64,000 nucleotides of DNA from Xanthomonas phaseoli pv. phaseoli. Lineage in GTDB: Bacteria; Pseudomonadota; Gammaproteobacteria; Xanthomonadales; Xanthomonadaceae. Location: NCBI GenBank assembly GCA_022749655.1, contig CP094243.1, positions 2,294,001-2,358,000 of the forward strand, in the 5' to 3' direction. Positions 53,890 through 64,000 of the stretch are shown here, one piece after another (the first letter of the stretch is position 1; every line of letters starts with the position of its first letter). The notes under the pieces are model-generated. The model was not told the origin of the DNA. It searched no databases and worked only from the letters and a program-made list of their open reading frames with translations. The position numbers and the translations under genes are program-made.

Positions 53890-56800
53890 ATGCCCACCCC
53901 GCTGCGCCGCCGTCTGCGTCTGTTTCGCCGCTATGCGATCACTGCCTGCGCGCTTGCGCTGGTGGCGGTCGCGTTGTTGGTGGGGGCGGCCAGCCAGGCG
54001 CTGCCGTTGGCCGAGGAACATCCGCAGCAGATTGCGCAGTGGCTGAGCCAGCGTGCCGGTCAGCCGATTGCGTTCGATCGGTTGCAGACCGAATGGACCC
54101 GGCGCGGTCCGCTGCTGCGGCTGGATGGGCTGCGTATCGGTCCGCACGGCGAGGTGCGTGTCGGCCAGGCCGAAGTGCTGCTGGCGATGTACGCCGGGTT
54201 GCTGCCGGGCCATTCGCTGACCGAGATACGTCTGCGCGGCCTGGCGCTGACCTTGCAGCGCAGCGACGACGGTGTGTGGTCGGTCCAGGGCATGCCCGGC
54301 GGCGGAAACTCCGATCCGCTGGATGCGCTGCGCCGGCTTGGCGAGATCCAGCTGGCCGAAGCGCGCCTGCATGTGGCTGCGCCGTCGATCGGCCTGGACA
54401 CCACGCTGCCGCGCATCGACCTGCGCCTGCGGGTCAGCGGCTCGACCGTGAAGGTGGGCAGCCGCAGCTGGATCGATCTCAAGCGCGCGCCGTTGACGGC
54501 GGTGCTGGAATTCGACCGCGACAGCGGCGACGGCAGTGCCTACATCCAAGCCGACCCGGCCGACCTGTCTGCGTGGGCGTCGCTGTTGCAGTTCGGCGGC
54601 ATGCGCGTGGATGGCGGTGGTGGGCGCTTGCAGGCCTGGGCGCAATTGCGCGCGCGCCGGATCGCCGCAGTGAGCGTGGATGCCGACCTGCAGCAGCTGC
54701 GCCTGTCCGGCGCCGCGCTGCCGGACGAGACCGCGCGGCGCACGCTCACCTGGGAACGGCTGCAGGCGCGTGCGCGCTGGCAGACCATCGATGGCGGCTG
54801 GCGCGTGGACGCGCCGCTGTTGCGCCTGGGCCAGGCAGCGCAGCTGCAATACCTGGACGGGCTGAGCATTGCCGGCGGGCGCCGCTATGCGGTCGTGGCC
54901 AAGCATGTGGATGTCTCGGGCCTGATCGCAGCTGCCGCCCTCAGCGAGCAGTTGTCGCCTGCCTTGCGGCGCTGGCTGAGCCTGTCCAAACCGCAGCTGC
55001 GCGTGGCCGACCTGCAGGTGGTCGGCGAGCAGGGCGGCGCGCTGCGCGCGCAGGGCCAGATCGAAGCGCTGGGGTTTCTGCCGGTGGGCAATGCGCCTGG
55101 CATCAGTGGCCTGCGCGGCACCCTCGATGGCGACGCGCAGGGCGTCGAGCTGGATCCCGCGCCCGACGCCACGCTGCGTTTCGACTGGCCGACCGGCTTC
55201 GGCGTGGTGCACGAGATCCAGCTGGCCGGCAAGATCGTCGGTTGGCGCGAAGGCGCGGGCTGGCAGGTCGCCACCCCGGCGCTGCGCGTGCAGGGCAGGA
55301 TTACGGCGCCAACGTGCGTGGCGGGTTGTGGTTCCAGGGCGACGGCAGCCGCCCACGCATGCAGCTGGCGGCCCAACTGGACGATGTGGCGTTGCCGGTG
55401 GCGCGCAAGTTCTGGATCCGCTCCAAGATGAGCGAGGCCGCCATCGACTGGCTCGACATGGCCGTGGCCGGCGGCACCGTCACCGGCGGCACTGGCCTGG
55501 TCAGCGGCGATCTGGACGACTGGCCGTTCGACAATAACGACGGGCGCTTCGAAGCGTTCGGGCAGATCCGCGATGGCCAGATCCGCTTCCAGCCGGACTG
55601 GCCGGCGATGGAGCAGGTTCAGGCCCACCTGAGCTTCATCGGCAACGGCTTCTCGCTGCAAGGGCAGGGCGATCTGGCCGGTACCCCGATCGCGCAGCTG
55701 GAAGCGGGCATTCCCAGCTTTGCCACCTCCGAACTTTACGTCCGCGCCTCCACGCAGGCCGATGCGGCGCAACTGCTCGGCATGTTGCGCAAGAGTCCGC
55801 TGGAGCGGCGCTACGGCGACACCTTGCGCAATCTCACCGTGTCCGGGCCAGCCGCCGTAACCTTCGACCTGCTGCGCCCCTTGCGGACGCATGGCGTCGG
55901 TGGGCATTTTGCAGGGCACGGTGGCCCTGCAGGGCGCCAAGCTGGCCGACGCGCGTTGGGATCTGGCCTTCGATCAGGTCAGCGGGCAGGCCCAGTACCG
56001 CGACACCGGCTTTGCTGCCGAGCGGCTGAGCGTGCAGCACGAAGGCCGCAGCGGCGAATTGTCGTTGCGCGCCGGCGGCTTGGTGCAGGACCCCGCGCAA
56101 GCCTTCGAAGCGCGTCTTGGCGCCACCCTGGATGCCAAGGAACTGTTCGACCGTGCACCCCAGATGGAATGGCTGCGCCCGTACGTCCATGGCAGTGCGC
56201 CCTGGCAGGTGGGCGTGGATGTGCCGCTGCCGCCAGCCGGGCAGACCGATGCGAACGCGGTGCTGACGCTGCGGTCCAATCTGGTCGGCACCACGCTGGA
56301 TCTGCCCGCGCCGTTGGACAAGGCCGCCAGCGAGCCATTGGATACCCGGGTCAAGGTCGCGCTGCCGCTGGGCGATGGCGACATCGATGTGGGATTCGGC
56401 AAGCTGGTGGCGCTCAAGGCCAGCAGCCATGGCGAGCAGACCGGCGTGCGCGTGGTGATGGGCACCGACACCGTTACCGAACGGCCGCCCGCCAACGGGC
56501 TGGTGGTGACCGGCCGCGCTGCGTCGCTGGATGCGATCGACTGGATCAGCCTGGCGCGCGGCAGCAGCGGCGACGCCGACATGCCACCGTTGCCCGGCCA
56601 ACCGGCCGTGCCCAGCAAGGACCCGATGCCGTTGCAGCAGGTGGATGTGCAGGCAGACCGGTTGTTGATGATCGGCGGGGTGTTCCCGCAGACGCGTCTG
56701 CGTCTGCGCCCCACCCGCGATACGGTGGCGGTGACGCTGGACGGCCCCTCGCTGGCCGGCCAGCTCACCGTTCCCAATGCCGACGGCGCAACGGTGCAGG

Positions 56801-57810
56801 GCACGTTGAAGACCGTGCACTGGCAGCCGGTGGAGGCGCCTGCCGAGCCGGCCGCGCCCGAACCGGGCGACCCATTGGCAGGCGCGTTGCCGGAGCCCGC
56901 GCGGCGTGCGGTGGCCGAATTCGACCCGGTGTCGATCCCGCCGCTGGCATTGGATATCGCTGATCTGCAGATCGGCAAGATGACCTTCGGCGCGGCCACC
57001 CTGCGCAGCAGCCGGCTCACCGACGGCATGCAGGTGGATCAGCTGCAGCTGCGCTCGGACGATCAGAACATCGGCCTCACCGGGGCCTGGCGCGGCAAGG
57101 GCGAGGCGGCCAGCACGCGGCTGTCGGCGCGCGTGGACAGCCGCAACCTTGGCAATCTGTTGCAGAATCTCACCCTGGGCGGCCAACTGCGCGGCGGCGA
57201 AGGGCAACTGGAGCTCAACGCCGGCTGGCAGGGCTCACCAACCGGTTTCGCGCTCGGTTCGCTGGACGGGAACCTGAAGGTCGATGTGCGCAACGGCCAG
57301 TTGCTGGAAGTGGATCCGGGCGCCGGCCGCGTACTCGGCCTGCTGAGCGTGGCGCAGCTGCCGCGCCGGTTGATGTTCGACTTCCGCGATTTCTTCTCCA
57401 AGGGTCTGGCCTTCAACAAGCTGGCCGGCGAGGTGCGCTTCGGCGAGGGTTTCGCGCGCACCGACGCCATCCGCATCGAAGGCCCGGCTGCCGACATCGC
57501 GATTCGTGGCCAGACCGACCTGCGCGCGCAGACCTTCGACCAGACCGTGGACGTGAACCCCAAGGCCGGCAACCTGCTGACCGTGGTCGGCGCAGTGGCC
57601 GGTGGCCCGGTGGGTGCCGCCGTTGGCGCAGCGGCCAACGCGGTGCTCGGCAAACCGCTGGGCGCCATCGGGGCAAAGACCTATCACGTCACCGGGCCGT
57701 GGAAAGACCCGCAGGTGGACGTGGTGGAGCGCGAGGCGCGCGAGCGGGCGCCGAGCAAACCGGCCGCACCGTCCGGCAAGTCCGGCAAGGCAGATCCGAC
57801 GCAGCGCTGA
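53890..57810 (+). pseudogene. yhdP: YhdP family AsmA-like envelope protein, frameshifted twice
   Basis: Repaired length about 1306 residues. One N-terminal transmembrane helix (CALALVAVALLVGAASQAL) is followed by an enormous beta-rich periplasmic region with DUF3971 features (VARKFWIRSKMSEAAIDWLD, WPFDNNDGRFEAFGQIRDG) and an AsmA C-terminal part (LLSVAQLPRRLMFDFRDFFS, ENFAR-like EGFARTDAIRIEGPAADIAI). Breaks: 55296 (adding one C restores VQGQDYGANVRGG) and about 55874-55890 (one base too many or two missing). YhdP moves phospholipids across the envelope between membranes. The gene follows rng as in relatives. Confidence 0.9.
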
Positions 57811-57825
57811 CGGAGTCCGTCGGCC

Positions 57826-58575
57826 TCACTCTGCGGGTGTGTCCTCGCCGGCACGGGTGAACATCGGCAAGCGCAGCCGCGAGCGATGGCCCGGCACTGG
57901 CGGCTGTGCGGGTGCTGTCAGGCCAAGAAAGTAGCCGCGCTGCCATTTCTCGCGCGCCGCCGCCGACTGTGCATCGGTCAGCTCATCGAGAAAGCGCGTG
58001 CGGCTTTGAGTCCAGTCGGCGTGTTGCTGCGCCAGCTGCGGCGCTTCGGAAAGCGGTTTCCACTGCGGCTGTATCTGCTCGATCAACTGTCGCTGCAGCG
58101 GGAACAGATGACAGAACGGCTCGCCCGCCTCGAAGCGCACCCGTCCGGGCCGGGTGAAGCGCCAGTTCATGGTGAAGGTGTGCGGGCTCCAGTCGGTTTC
58201 CACCATGCCGCTCAACGCGCCGATGCCGTCCTTGGGCCGGTTCAGGGGCCCGGTCACGAACAGGTCGATGCCGGTGTCGGTGCGGAACAGGCACGGTACG
58301 TGGAAGGTCAGCACGCCGTAGCCGAAGTGGCTGATCGCCGGTGCCTGCGTCTGCGCATCGGCCGTGATGGTGATCGCCGCCAGTGCGTCGCTGCCGTCCC
58401 AACTGGCCTCGAAACCGGACTGGCACAGCAGTTCCCAGCCATGCGCATTGGCGATCGCCAGCGGCAGGCAGCGGTAGGCGTAGCGCTGGTCGGTGGCGTC
58501 CATCCACGCACGCTCGTGCGGGGCAGGGCGGATGTCCAGCGTGTGGCCGTCCAGGACGTGGGCGATGAGCTTCAT
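57826..58575 (-). CDS. DUF6065 family protein
   Basis: 249 residues. Typical stretch: ISHFGYGVLTFHVPCLFRTD, DLFVTGPLNRPKDGIGALSG, VETDWSPHTFTMNWRFTRPG and FEAGEPFCHLFPLQ. The family is of unknown function; members lie near secondary-metabolite genes in some bacteria. The ATG at 58575 is chosen over the one at 58623 because the conserved part starts soon after it. It is on the opposite strand within the conserved yhdP-tldD stretch. Confidence 0.75.
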   Translation of the reverse strand: MKLIAHVLDGHTLDIRPAPHERAWMDATDQRYAYRCLPLAIANAHGWELLCQSGFEASWDGSDALAAITITADAQTQAPAISHFGYGVLTFHVPCLFRTDTGIDLFVTGPLNRPKDGIGALSGMVETDWSPHTFTMNWRFTRPGRVRFEAGEPFCHLFPLQRQLIEQIQPQWKPLSEAPQLAQQHADWTQSRTRFLDELTDAQSAAAREKWQRGYFLGLTAPAQPPVPGHRSRLRLPMFTRAGEDTPAE

Positions 58576-58673
58576 GCGCGGGCGATCGGTGAAGAGCTGG
58601 CTGGCGATGATAGCTGCGCGCATGTTCAGCCGAACGACTTGTCTCCCCGGCGCGCGGGCCCCATCCTGACCAC

Positions 58674-60118
58674 ATGACCGATAACGCTCTCACTCTGGCC
58701 GAAACCCGGCTGCTGCTTCCTTCCGGCCTGGATGCCGGCCATCTCGACCGCACCTTCGGCGCCCTGCTGGGCCCGGGCATCGACTTCGGCGATCTGTATT
58801 TCCAGCATTCGCGGCGCGAGAGCTGGAGCGTGGAAGACGGCATCGTCAAGGACGGTGCGCATTCCATCGAACAGGGCGTGGGCGTGCGCGCAATCGCCGG
58901 CGAGAAAACCGGCTTCGCCTATTCCGACGATATCCATCGCGATGCGCTGCTGGAAGCGGCGCAGTCCGCGCGCGCGATCTCGCGCGAGGGCGGCGCGCAA
59001 TCCACCCGTTCGCTGGTGCGCGGCAACGGCCGTGCGTTGTACCCGGCCACCGATCCCATCGACGACATGGACAGCGCCACCAAGGTGGACCTGCTGCGCC
59101 GGATCGACCAGTTCCTGCGCGCTGCCGACCCGCGCGTCAAGCAAGTGATGGTGAGCCTGTCCGGCGGCGTGGACACGGTGCTGATCGCCCGCAGCGACGG
59201 CGTGCTGGCGGCCGACGTGCGCCCGCTGGTGCGCTTGAACGTGCAGGTGATCGTCGAACAGGGCGGCCGGCGCGAATCCGGTTATTCCGGCGGCGGCGGG
59301 CGTTACAGCTATGCCGAGCTGTTTGCCGACGGCCCCCGGAAGGGTTTGCGCGCGAAGCGCTGCGCCAGGCGCTGGTGAATCTGGACGCGATCCCGGCGCC
59401 GGCCGGGGTGATGCCGGTGGTGCTCGGCCCGGGCTGGCCCGGCGTGCTCCTGCACGAGGCGGTGGGGCACGGCCTGGAAGGCGACTTCAACCGCAAGGGC
59501 ACCAGTGTCTACACCGGGCGCATCGGCGAGCGCGTGGCCTCGCCGGGCGTGACCATCGTCGACGACGGCACCCTGGATGGCCGTCGCGGCTCGCTCAATA
59601 TCGACGACGAAGGCACGCCCAGCCAGTGCACCACGCTGATCGAAGACGGCGTGCTGGTGGGCTACATGCAGGACAGCCACAACGCGCGCCTGATGGGCGT
59701 GGCGCCCACCGGCAACGGCCGCCGCGAATCGTTCGCGCACCTGACCATGCCGCGCATGACCAACACCTACATGCGCGCCGGCCAGCACGACCCGGAAGAG
59801 ATGATCCGCTCGGTCAAGAAGGGCATCTATGCGGTGAACTTCGGCGGCGGCCAGGTCGACATCACCAGCGGCAAATACGTGTTCTCGGCTACCGAGGCGT
59901 ATTTGATCGAAGACGGCAAGGTGACCGCGCCGGTCAAGGGCGCCACCCTGATCGGCAACGGCCCGGAGACCATGCAGAAGGTGCGCATGATCGGCAACGA
60001 CCTGGCATTGGACGAAGGCGTAGGCGTGTGCGGCAAGGACGGGCAGAGCGTGCCGGTCGGTGTCGGCCAACCCTCGCTGTTGATCGACGGCATCACGGTT
60101 GGCGGAACGCAGGCCTGA
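58674..60118 (+). pseudogene. tldD: metalloprotease TldD, frameshifted
   Basis: Repaired length about 481 residues. The N-terminal domain ([37 protein letters not shown]) is followed by the zinc motif [18 protein letters not shown] (HExxxH with the Asp ligand near) and the C-terminal [17 protein letters not shown] and [19 protein letters not shown]. The frame breaks at 59333-59337 in the run CCCCC: adding one C or removing two restores FADGP, then [17 protein letters not shown]. TldD works with PmbA (TldE) as a heterodimeric protease that trims unfolded peptides and matures some peptide antibiotics. pmbA lies 1 kb downstream. Confidence 0.93.
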
Positions 60119-60123
60119 GATGC

Positions 60124-60153
60124 GGGGATTTGGGAATCGGGATTCGGGATTGG
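60124..60153. repeat. dispersed repeat, GGGATTTGGGAATCGGG type
   Basis: Units GGGGATTTGGGAATCGGG and ATTCGGGATTGG just after the tldD stop codon. It faces the copy at 60407-60443 in opposite orientation. Confidence 0.8.
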
Positions 60154-60374
60154 TAACGGCAGGAGCGGGTCGCCATGCGGCCGTGCCGTGTACTGCGCCG
60201 GTCTCGGAACCGCGATTGGGGGTCAGCGCATTGGGAAGCAAGGCGGTAGAGGCGCGCGGCGTCCTCGGCGCTCAGGTGCCGCCTGTCCGGGTTGCTGATG
60301 GTGGACGCTGGTTGCCGCGGTTGACTGCGGCGGAGTCGCCGGTTGAGCGGCTCCACGATTGCGGCCGCCAGCTC

Positions 60375-60953
60375 CTATTCTTCGTCTTCCAGATCCTGCT
60401 CGTCGTCCAATCCCGAATCCCCACTCTCCAATCCCTGCTCCTGCGACAGCTCGCGCAATACCTGGAACAGTTCGCGGTACGCGCGCGGAGGCTTGTTTTT
60501 GGCGCGTTCGTGGATCGCGTTGCGCACCAGCTGACGCAGTTGCTGGCGGTCGGCGGCCGGGTAGGCTTCCAGCAGTTCGGACAGCGCCACGTCGCCTTCG
60601 GCGAGCAGGCGTTCGCGCCAGCGTTCGACCCGGTGGATCGCCGCCACTTCGCGGCGCGCGGTGTCGCTGTTGGCGTCCAGCGCATCGCGGATCGCGGCCA
60701 GGGTCTGTTCGTCCTCGCGGCGCATGTGCTTGGCCAGAAACGCCAGTTGCCGCTTGTGCGCGATATGCGAGGTGATGCGCTTGCTCTCTTCGATATGCGG
60801 GATCAGCGATTCGGGCACCGGCAACTTGGCCAGCTGCGCCGGGGTCAGCGCCACCAGCTTTTCGCCCAGGTCGAAAATCTCCAACGCCTCGCGCCGTTGC
60901 TGGCTGCGGCTGGCGCCACGAAATTCACCGGTCTCTTCATCGCGTCCGCGCAT
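60375..60953 (-). CDS. yjgA: DUF615 / YjgA ribosome-associated protein
   Basis: 192 residues. YjgA features: [39 protein letters not shown] and [21 protein letters not shown]. coli YjgA (DarP) assists late 50S assembly. The C-terminal 20 or so residues ([20 protein letters not shown]) are partly encoded by the dispersed repeat at 60407-60443, so the repeat has become part of the coding sequence. The ATG at 60953 is chosen because the conserved part begins about 12 residues later. Divergent from pmbA. Confidence 0.88.
   Translation of the reverse strand: MRGRDEETGEFRGASRSQQRREALEIFDLGEKLVALTPAQLAKLPVPESLIPHIEESKRITSHIAHKRQLAFLAKHMRREDEQTLAAIRDALDANSDTARREVAAIHRVERWRERLLAEGDVALSELLEAYPAADRQQLRQLVRNAIHERAKNKPPRAYRELFQVLRELSQEQGLESGDSGLDDEQDLEDEE
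60407..60443. repeat. dispersed repeat within the 3' end of yjgA
   Basis: Units CCAATCCCGAATCCCC and CTCCAATCCCTGCTCCTG. Read in the yjgA frame they encode part of its acidic tail. Confidence 0.8.
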
Positions 60954-61100
60954 TGCCACCACATCCCGAAACTTGGTTGATAAACATCTGCGGCCTCGAA
61001 TGGCCGCGCGTCGGCGGAACAATTCCGCACCGAATTCAAACACTCCGGCCATGGATGGCCGGGCTTTCGCGGACGGATCCGCGTTTCCAAGGATAAAGCA

Positions 61101-62468
61101 TTGAACGCACTCTCCTCCGAAATCCGCGTTACCGACGACAGCCTGCAGCGCCTGGATGCGCTCACCGACATCTCCCAGCGCCTGCTCGAGCGCGCGCGCG
61201 CGGCCGGCGCCACGCAAGCCGAAGTCAGCTGCAGCGAAGAGCGCGGCCTGGACGTGAATGTGCGGCTGGGCGATGTGGAGACGGTCGAATCCACGCGCGA
61301 TCGCGGCATTGCGGTCACGGTCTACTTCGGCAAGCGCAAGGGCAGTGCCAGCACTGCCGACCTGCAGGATTCCAGCCTGGAATCCACCGTGGCGCAGGCC
61401 TGCGCGATCGCCCGCTTCACCGAGGACGACGTCGCCGCCGGCCTGGCCGATCCGGAATTGATGGCGAGCGAGTTCCCCGAGCTGGATAGCTGGCATCCGT
61501 GGGCGCTGGACGCCGACACCGCCGTGGATCTGGCGCTGGCCTGCGAAACCGCCGGCCGCGACGCCGACGCGCGCATCAGCAACTCCGACGGCGCCTCGGC
61601 CAGCACCGGGCTCAGCTTGTCGGTGTACGCCAATTCGCATGGCTTCATCGGCCGCGAGCGTGGCACCCATCATTCGATCAGCTGCGCGCTGATCGCCGGC
61701 CAGGGCGACGGCATGCAGCGCGACGGCTGGTACAGCAGTGCGCTGGCACGCGAGGACCTGGAAGCGCCCGACGCCATCGGCCGTCATGCCGCCGAGCGTA
61801 CCGTGGCGCGCTTGCAGCCGCGTTCGCTGCCCACCGGTCAGTTGCCGGTGCTGTTCGCACCGGAAGTGGCGCGCTCGCTGGTCGGCCACCTGCTCGGTGC
61901 GGTCTCCGGCGGCGCGCTGTATCGCCGTGCCAGCTTCCTGCTCGACAGCGTCGGCAGCAAGTTGTTCCCGGACTGGTTCAATATCGAAGAGCTGCCGCAC
62001 CTGCGCCGCGGTTTGCGCTCGGCCGCCTTCGACGGCGAAGGCGTGGCGACGCGGCGTTCGGCGCTGATCACCGACGGCGTGCTGCAGCGCTATGTGCTGG
62101 GCAGCTATTCGGCGCGCAAGCTGGGCCTGCAGACCACCGCCAATGCCGGTGGCGTGCATAACCTGCAGGTCACCGCCAATGCGGGCGATCTGGCGTCGAT
62201 GATTGCCGGCATGTCGCGCGGCCTGCTGGTCACCGAGTTGATGGGCAATGGCGTCAATCCCGTCACCGGCGACTATTCGCGCGGCGCCGGTGGCTTCTGG
62301 ATCGAGAACGGCGTGATTGCCTACCCGGTCGATGGCCTGACCATCGCCGGCAATCTGCGCGACATGTTCGCCGGCATCGAAGCGGTAGGCAGCGACGTCG
62401 ACCCGCGCTCGCACGTCAAGATCGGCTCGGTGCTGATCAACCGCATGACGGTGGCAGGCGACAGCTGA
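61101..62468 (+). CDS. pmbA: metalloprotease PmbA (TldE)
   Basis: 455 residues, intact, start TTG at 61101 with an AAGGATAAAGC ribosome-binding site upstream. Conserved parts: [57 protein letters not shown] and [20 protein letters not shown]. PmbA partners TldD in a cytoplasmic protease that matures microcins and similar peptides; PmbA itself lacks the zinc motif. It is at the end of the housekeeping cluster, about 1 kb after tldD. Confidence 0.95.
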   Translation: MNALSSEIRVTDDSLQRLDALTDISQRLLERARAAGATQAEVSCSEERGLDVNVRLGDVETVESTRDRGIAVTVYFGKRKGSASTADLQDSSLESTVAQACAIARFTEDDVAAGLADPELMASEFPELDSWHPWALDADTAVDLALACETAGRDADARISNSDGASASTGLSLSVYANSHGFIGRERGTHHSISCALIAGQGDGMQRDGWYSSALAREDLEAPDAIGRHAAERTVARLQPRSLPTGQLPVLFAPEVARSLVGHLLGAVSGGALYRRASFLLDSVGSKLFPDWFNIEELPHLRRGLRSAAFDGEGVATRRSALITDGVLQRYVLGSYSARKLGLQTTANAGGVHNLQVTANAGDLASMIAGMSRGLLVTELMGNGVNPVTGDYSRGAGGFWIENGVIAYPVDGLTIAGNLRDMFAGIEAVGSDVDPRSHVKIGSVLINRMTVAGDS

Positions 62469-62856
62469 GCGGCCTTGGTGGCGCCGACCTGACCGGTTTG
62501 CGCGCGGCAGCGTGTTGTGCAGGCGCACGCCGGCAGGCAGCCGCTGGAACTGGACGGTACATGCACGTGGCGCCGAAGCGGGCAGCTCACCTTCGCGACC
62601 GCTGTCTCCCACGCGAGTGCGTAGAGCCGATGGCTGATGTGGCGGCGCGCGAGCGCTCGCCATGCAGCGACAACGCCGGTGAACACGCCGCCTGCATGGT
62701 GCGGGCGGCGCGAGCTCGCAGCACGGCAAGGCTTTTTCGAAATGACGTGGCCCTTTGCAGTCACGGCCAGGCCGTGCGCCCATGTCTTTCCGCACTGGTG
62801 GCTGGCTGAATCGTTGCTATAGTCCGCCGCACCACAACCATGCACGGGGAGACATG
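62469..62856. other. intergenic region between pmbA and the DUF4870 gene
   Basis: About 390 bp without a supported gene. A TATAGT box at 62818-62823 lies about 31-36 bases upstream of the DUF4870 start and may be its -10 element; no good -35 was seen. Nothing else was recognised. Confidence 0.45.
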
Positions 62857-63243
62857 ATGAGCGAATTCGAATCGCAGGCCGCACCGCCACCGCCGCCGGT
62901 CGGCACCAGTCCGTCGGAGGAGCGCACGCTCGCGCTGGCCGCGCATCTGCTCGGCATCGTGACCTCGTTCGTCGGTGCGTTGGTGATCTGGTTGATCAGC
63001 AAGGACGCCAACCCGTCCAAGCCGTTCGCGACCGATCAAGCCAAGGAAGCGCTGAATTTCCAGATCACCGTGCTCATTGCCACCGTGGCGGCGATCGTCC
63101 TGACCATTGTCTCGTTCGGCATCCTGTTCTTCCTGCCGACGCTGGTGTGGATTGCCAACCTGGTGCTGTGCATCCTGGCCGCAGTCAAGGCCAACAACGG
63201 CGAGCACTATCGTTACCCGTTTGCGCTGCGCCTGATCAAGTAA
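62857..63243 (+). CDS. DUF4870 family membrane protein
   Basis: 128 residues. The Pro-rich N-terminus (SQAAPPPPPVGTSPSEER) is followed by LALAAHLLGIVTSFVGALVIW, the family's conserved segment, the charged segment KPFATDQAKEALNFQI and a second hydrophobic region (IVSFGILFFLPTLVWIANL). This family of small tri- or tetra-spanning proteins has unknown function. ATG 62857 is preferred to the tandem ATG at 62854 because GGGGA at 62846-62850 lies at a better distance. Confidence 0.88.
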   Translation: MSEFESQAAPPPPPVGTSPSEERTLALAAHLLGIVTSFVGALVIWLISKDANPSKPFATDQAKEALNFQITVLIATVAAIVLTIVSFGILFFLPTLVWIANLVLCILAAVKANNGEHYRYPFALRLIK

Positions 63244-63260
63244 TCGGCGCGGAGGAAACA

Positions 63261-63292
63261 ACAAAGGCCCGGCAGCGATGCCGGGCCTTTGT
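63261..63292. terminator. bidirectional intrinsic terminator between DUF4870 and M35 protease genes
   Basis: A perfect 14-bp stem (ACAAAGGCCCGGCA with its complement) around a GCGA loop. Both strands end in short T-runs (CCTTTGT), so it can serve both convergent genes. Confidence 0.92.
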
Positions 63293-63312
63293 CGTATCAG
63301 CCGATGGCGCGA

Positions 63313-64000
63313 TCAGTTCTGCGCCGGGGTGTTTTCGGCGAAGTACTCATGGCTGTCGGCGTTGGTGATGGCTTGGGCCGGGTTGCTGATCGCCAGGCTG
63401 CGCGCGCCGGACTGGCCATAGACGCGGTCCTGGGTGCCGGCGACGACCGTGAAGTGGCTGGTCTCGTGCACCAGCGTGCCGGCCTTGGAGTCGGTGCCAG
63501 TGGTCGACGCACTCCAGAAGGCGTTGCAGACGTGGATCTCGTACGGCTGGTTCGGATAGACGTAGGCATAGGCGTCCGCCAGATCCGCATCGCAGCTGCA
63601 GTTGATCGTCAGCTGGCCGTTGTTCTGGTCCAGCGCATTGTCGATGTTGACGAAGTTCGAGCTGACCCGGCTGTAGCGCGAGGCGTTATAGGTACCGAAC
63701 CAGGTGGTGTAGCGCGCGCCGGTGCTGCCGGCGTTGAGGTAGTTGCGCGCGTTCTGCGAGTAGTTGCGCGCGGCAGTGACGGCACTGCCGGCCTGGCTGG
63801 TGCGGGTGGTGCTGCAGTTGAGGTAGTTGATGCCGTTGACCACGGCGGTCGGGCCGACTGCGAGTTCGCGCTGGACGCCACGGCGTGCACCGTCCAGCCA
63901 GACGGTGAGCGGGGTGCTGGTGGCCACGGCCGGCTCGCCGTTGGCCGCCTTCATCAGGCTGCCGTCGGAAAAGGACGCGTACTGCAGCGCCGAGCGCACC
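63313..64000 (-). CDS. M35-like (deuterolysin/aspzincin) metallopeptidase, N-terminus outside window
   Basis: About 229 residues visible; the beginning lies beyond base 64000. The active site is HETSH (in KAGTLVHETSHFTVVAG) followed by the aspzincin Asp motif GTQDRVYG, which defines the M35 family. Upstream segments ARNYSQNARNYLNAG and FVNIDNALDQNNGQLTINCSC match peptidyl-Lys metalloendopeptidase-like secreted enzymes. A secreted protease acting outside the cell is predicted, with possible action on plant proteins inferred from the family, not shown. It is convergent with the DUF4870 gene. Confidence 0.88.
   Translation of the reverse strand, partial: VRSALQYASFSDGSLMKAANGEPAVATSTPLTVWLDGARRGVQRELAVGPTAVVNGINYLNCSTTRTSQAGSAVTAARNYSQNARNYLNAGSTGARYTTWFGTYNASRYSRVSSNFVNIDNALDQNNGQLTINCSCDADLADAYAYVYPNQPYEIHVCNAFWSASTTGTDSKAGTLVHETSHFTVVAGTQDRVYGQSGARSLAISNPAQAITNADSHEYFAENTPAQN

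Overview
The window is a GC-rich (about 65 %) chromosomal segment of a Xanthomonas-type gammaproteobacterium. The evidence is the gene content and order (leuS, lptE, holA, nadD, rsfS, rlmH, maf, rng, yhdP, tldD, yjgA, pmbA), dispersed Xanthomonas-style intergenic repeats, a TonB-dependent receptor of the Oar type, a candidate type III effector and a secreted M35 protease. No tRNA, rRNA, CRISPR array, prophage or intact insertion sequence was recognised.

Layout. 1-3.3 kb: a truncated GGDEF-EAL protein, the rRNA pseudouridine synthase RluF and a GAF-GGDEF protein. 3.5-9.8 kb: EamA permease, DUF72 protein, RraA-like protein, a serine hydrolase with a frameshift and a CPA2 antiporter. 9.9-18.4 kb: a two-component system transcribed leftward, divergent from a rightward four-gene RND efflux operon (outer-membrane factor, MipA/OmpV, adaptor, permease). 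18.6-23.5 kb: pRiA4b ORF-3-like protein, ABC exporter, a 2.4-copy tandem repeat of about 197 bp, and a DUF885 lipoprotein. 23.9-30.7 kb: GFA protein coupled to a DUF4349 lipoprotein, a small acidic protein, a cupin/DUF2867 protein with an ArsR-type repressor carrying a twin operator, a divergent LysR/EamA pair and a periplasmic cyclophilin. 30.8-36.9 kb: small membrane proteins, a candidate type III effector in a gene-poor patch, a DUF4442 thioesterase-fold protein and a CnoX-like thioredoxin. 37-63 kb: the housekeeping cluster leuS...pmbA on the plus strand, interrupted by minus-strand accessory genes (PhoX; TonB, TonB receptor and SIMPL protein; DUF6065). The end holds a DUF4870 protein, a strong bidirectional terminator and a truncated M35 protease.

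Most important caution: at least a dozen conserved genes, including nadD, rng, tldD, yhdP, the RND outer-membrane factor and the TonB receptor, carry frameshifts of one or two bases, mostly in short homopolymers, and their protein sequence resumes perfectly in another frame. This pattern is far more like uncorrected sequencing or assembly error than gene decay. Genes are therefore described as repaired products, with the break position given; entries typed pseudogene are broken as written here.

The most interesting new-looking items are the ArsR repressor with a twin AT-rich operator next to a cupin-DUF2867 gene, the candidate effector, the inverted repeats in front of the TonB receptor, the tandem repeat, and the spread of a short intergenic repeat into the coding ends of yjgA and nadD.
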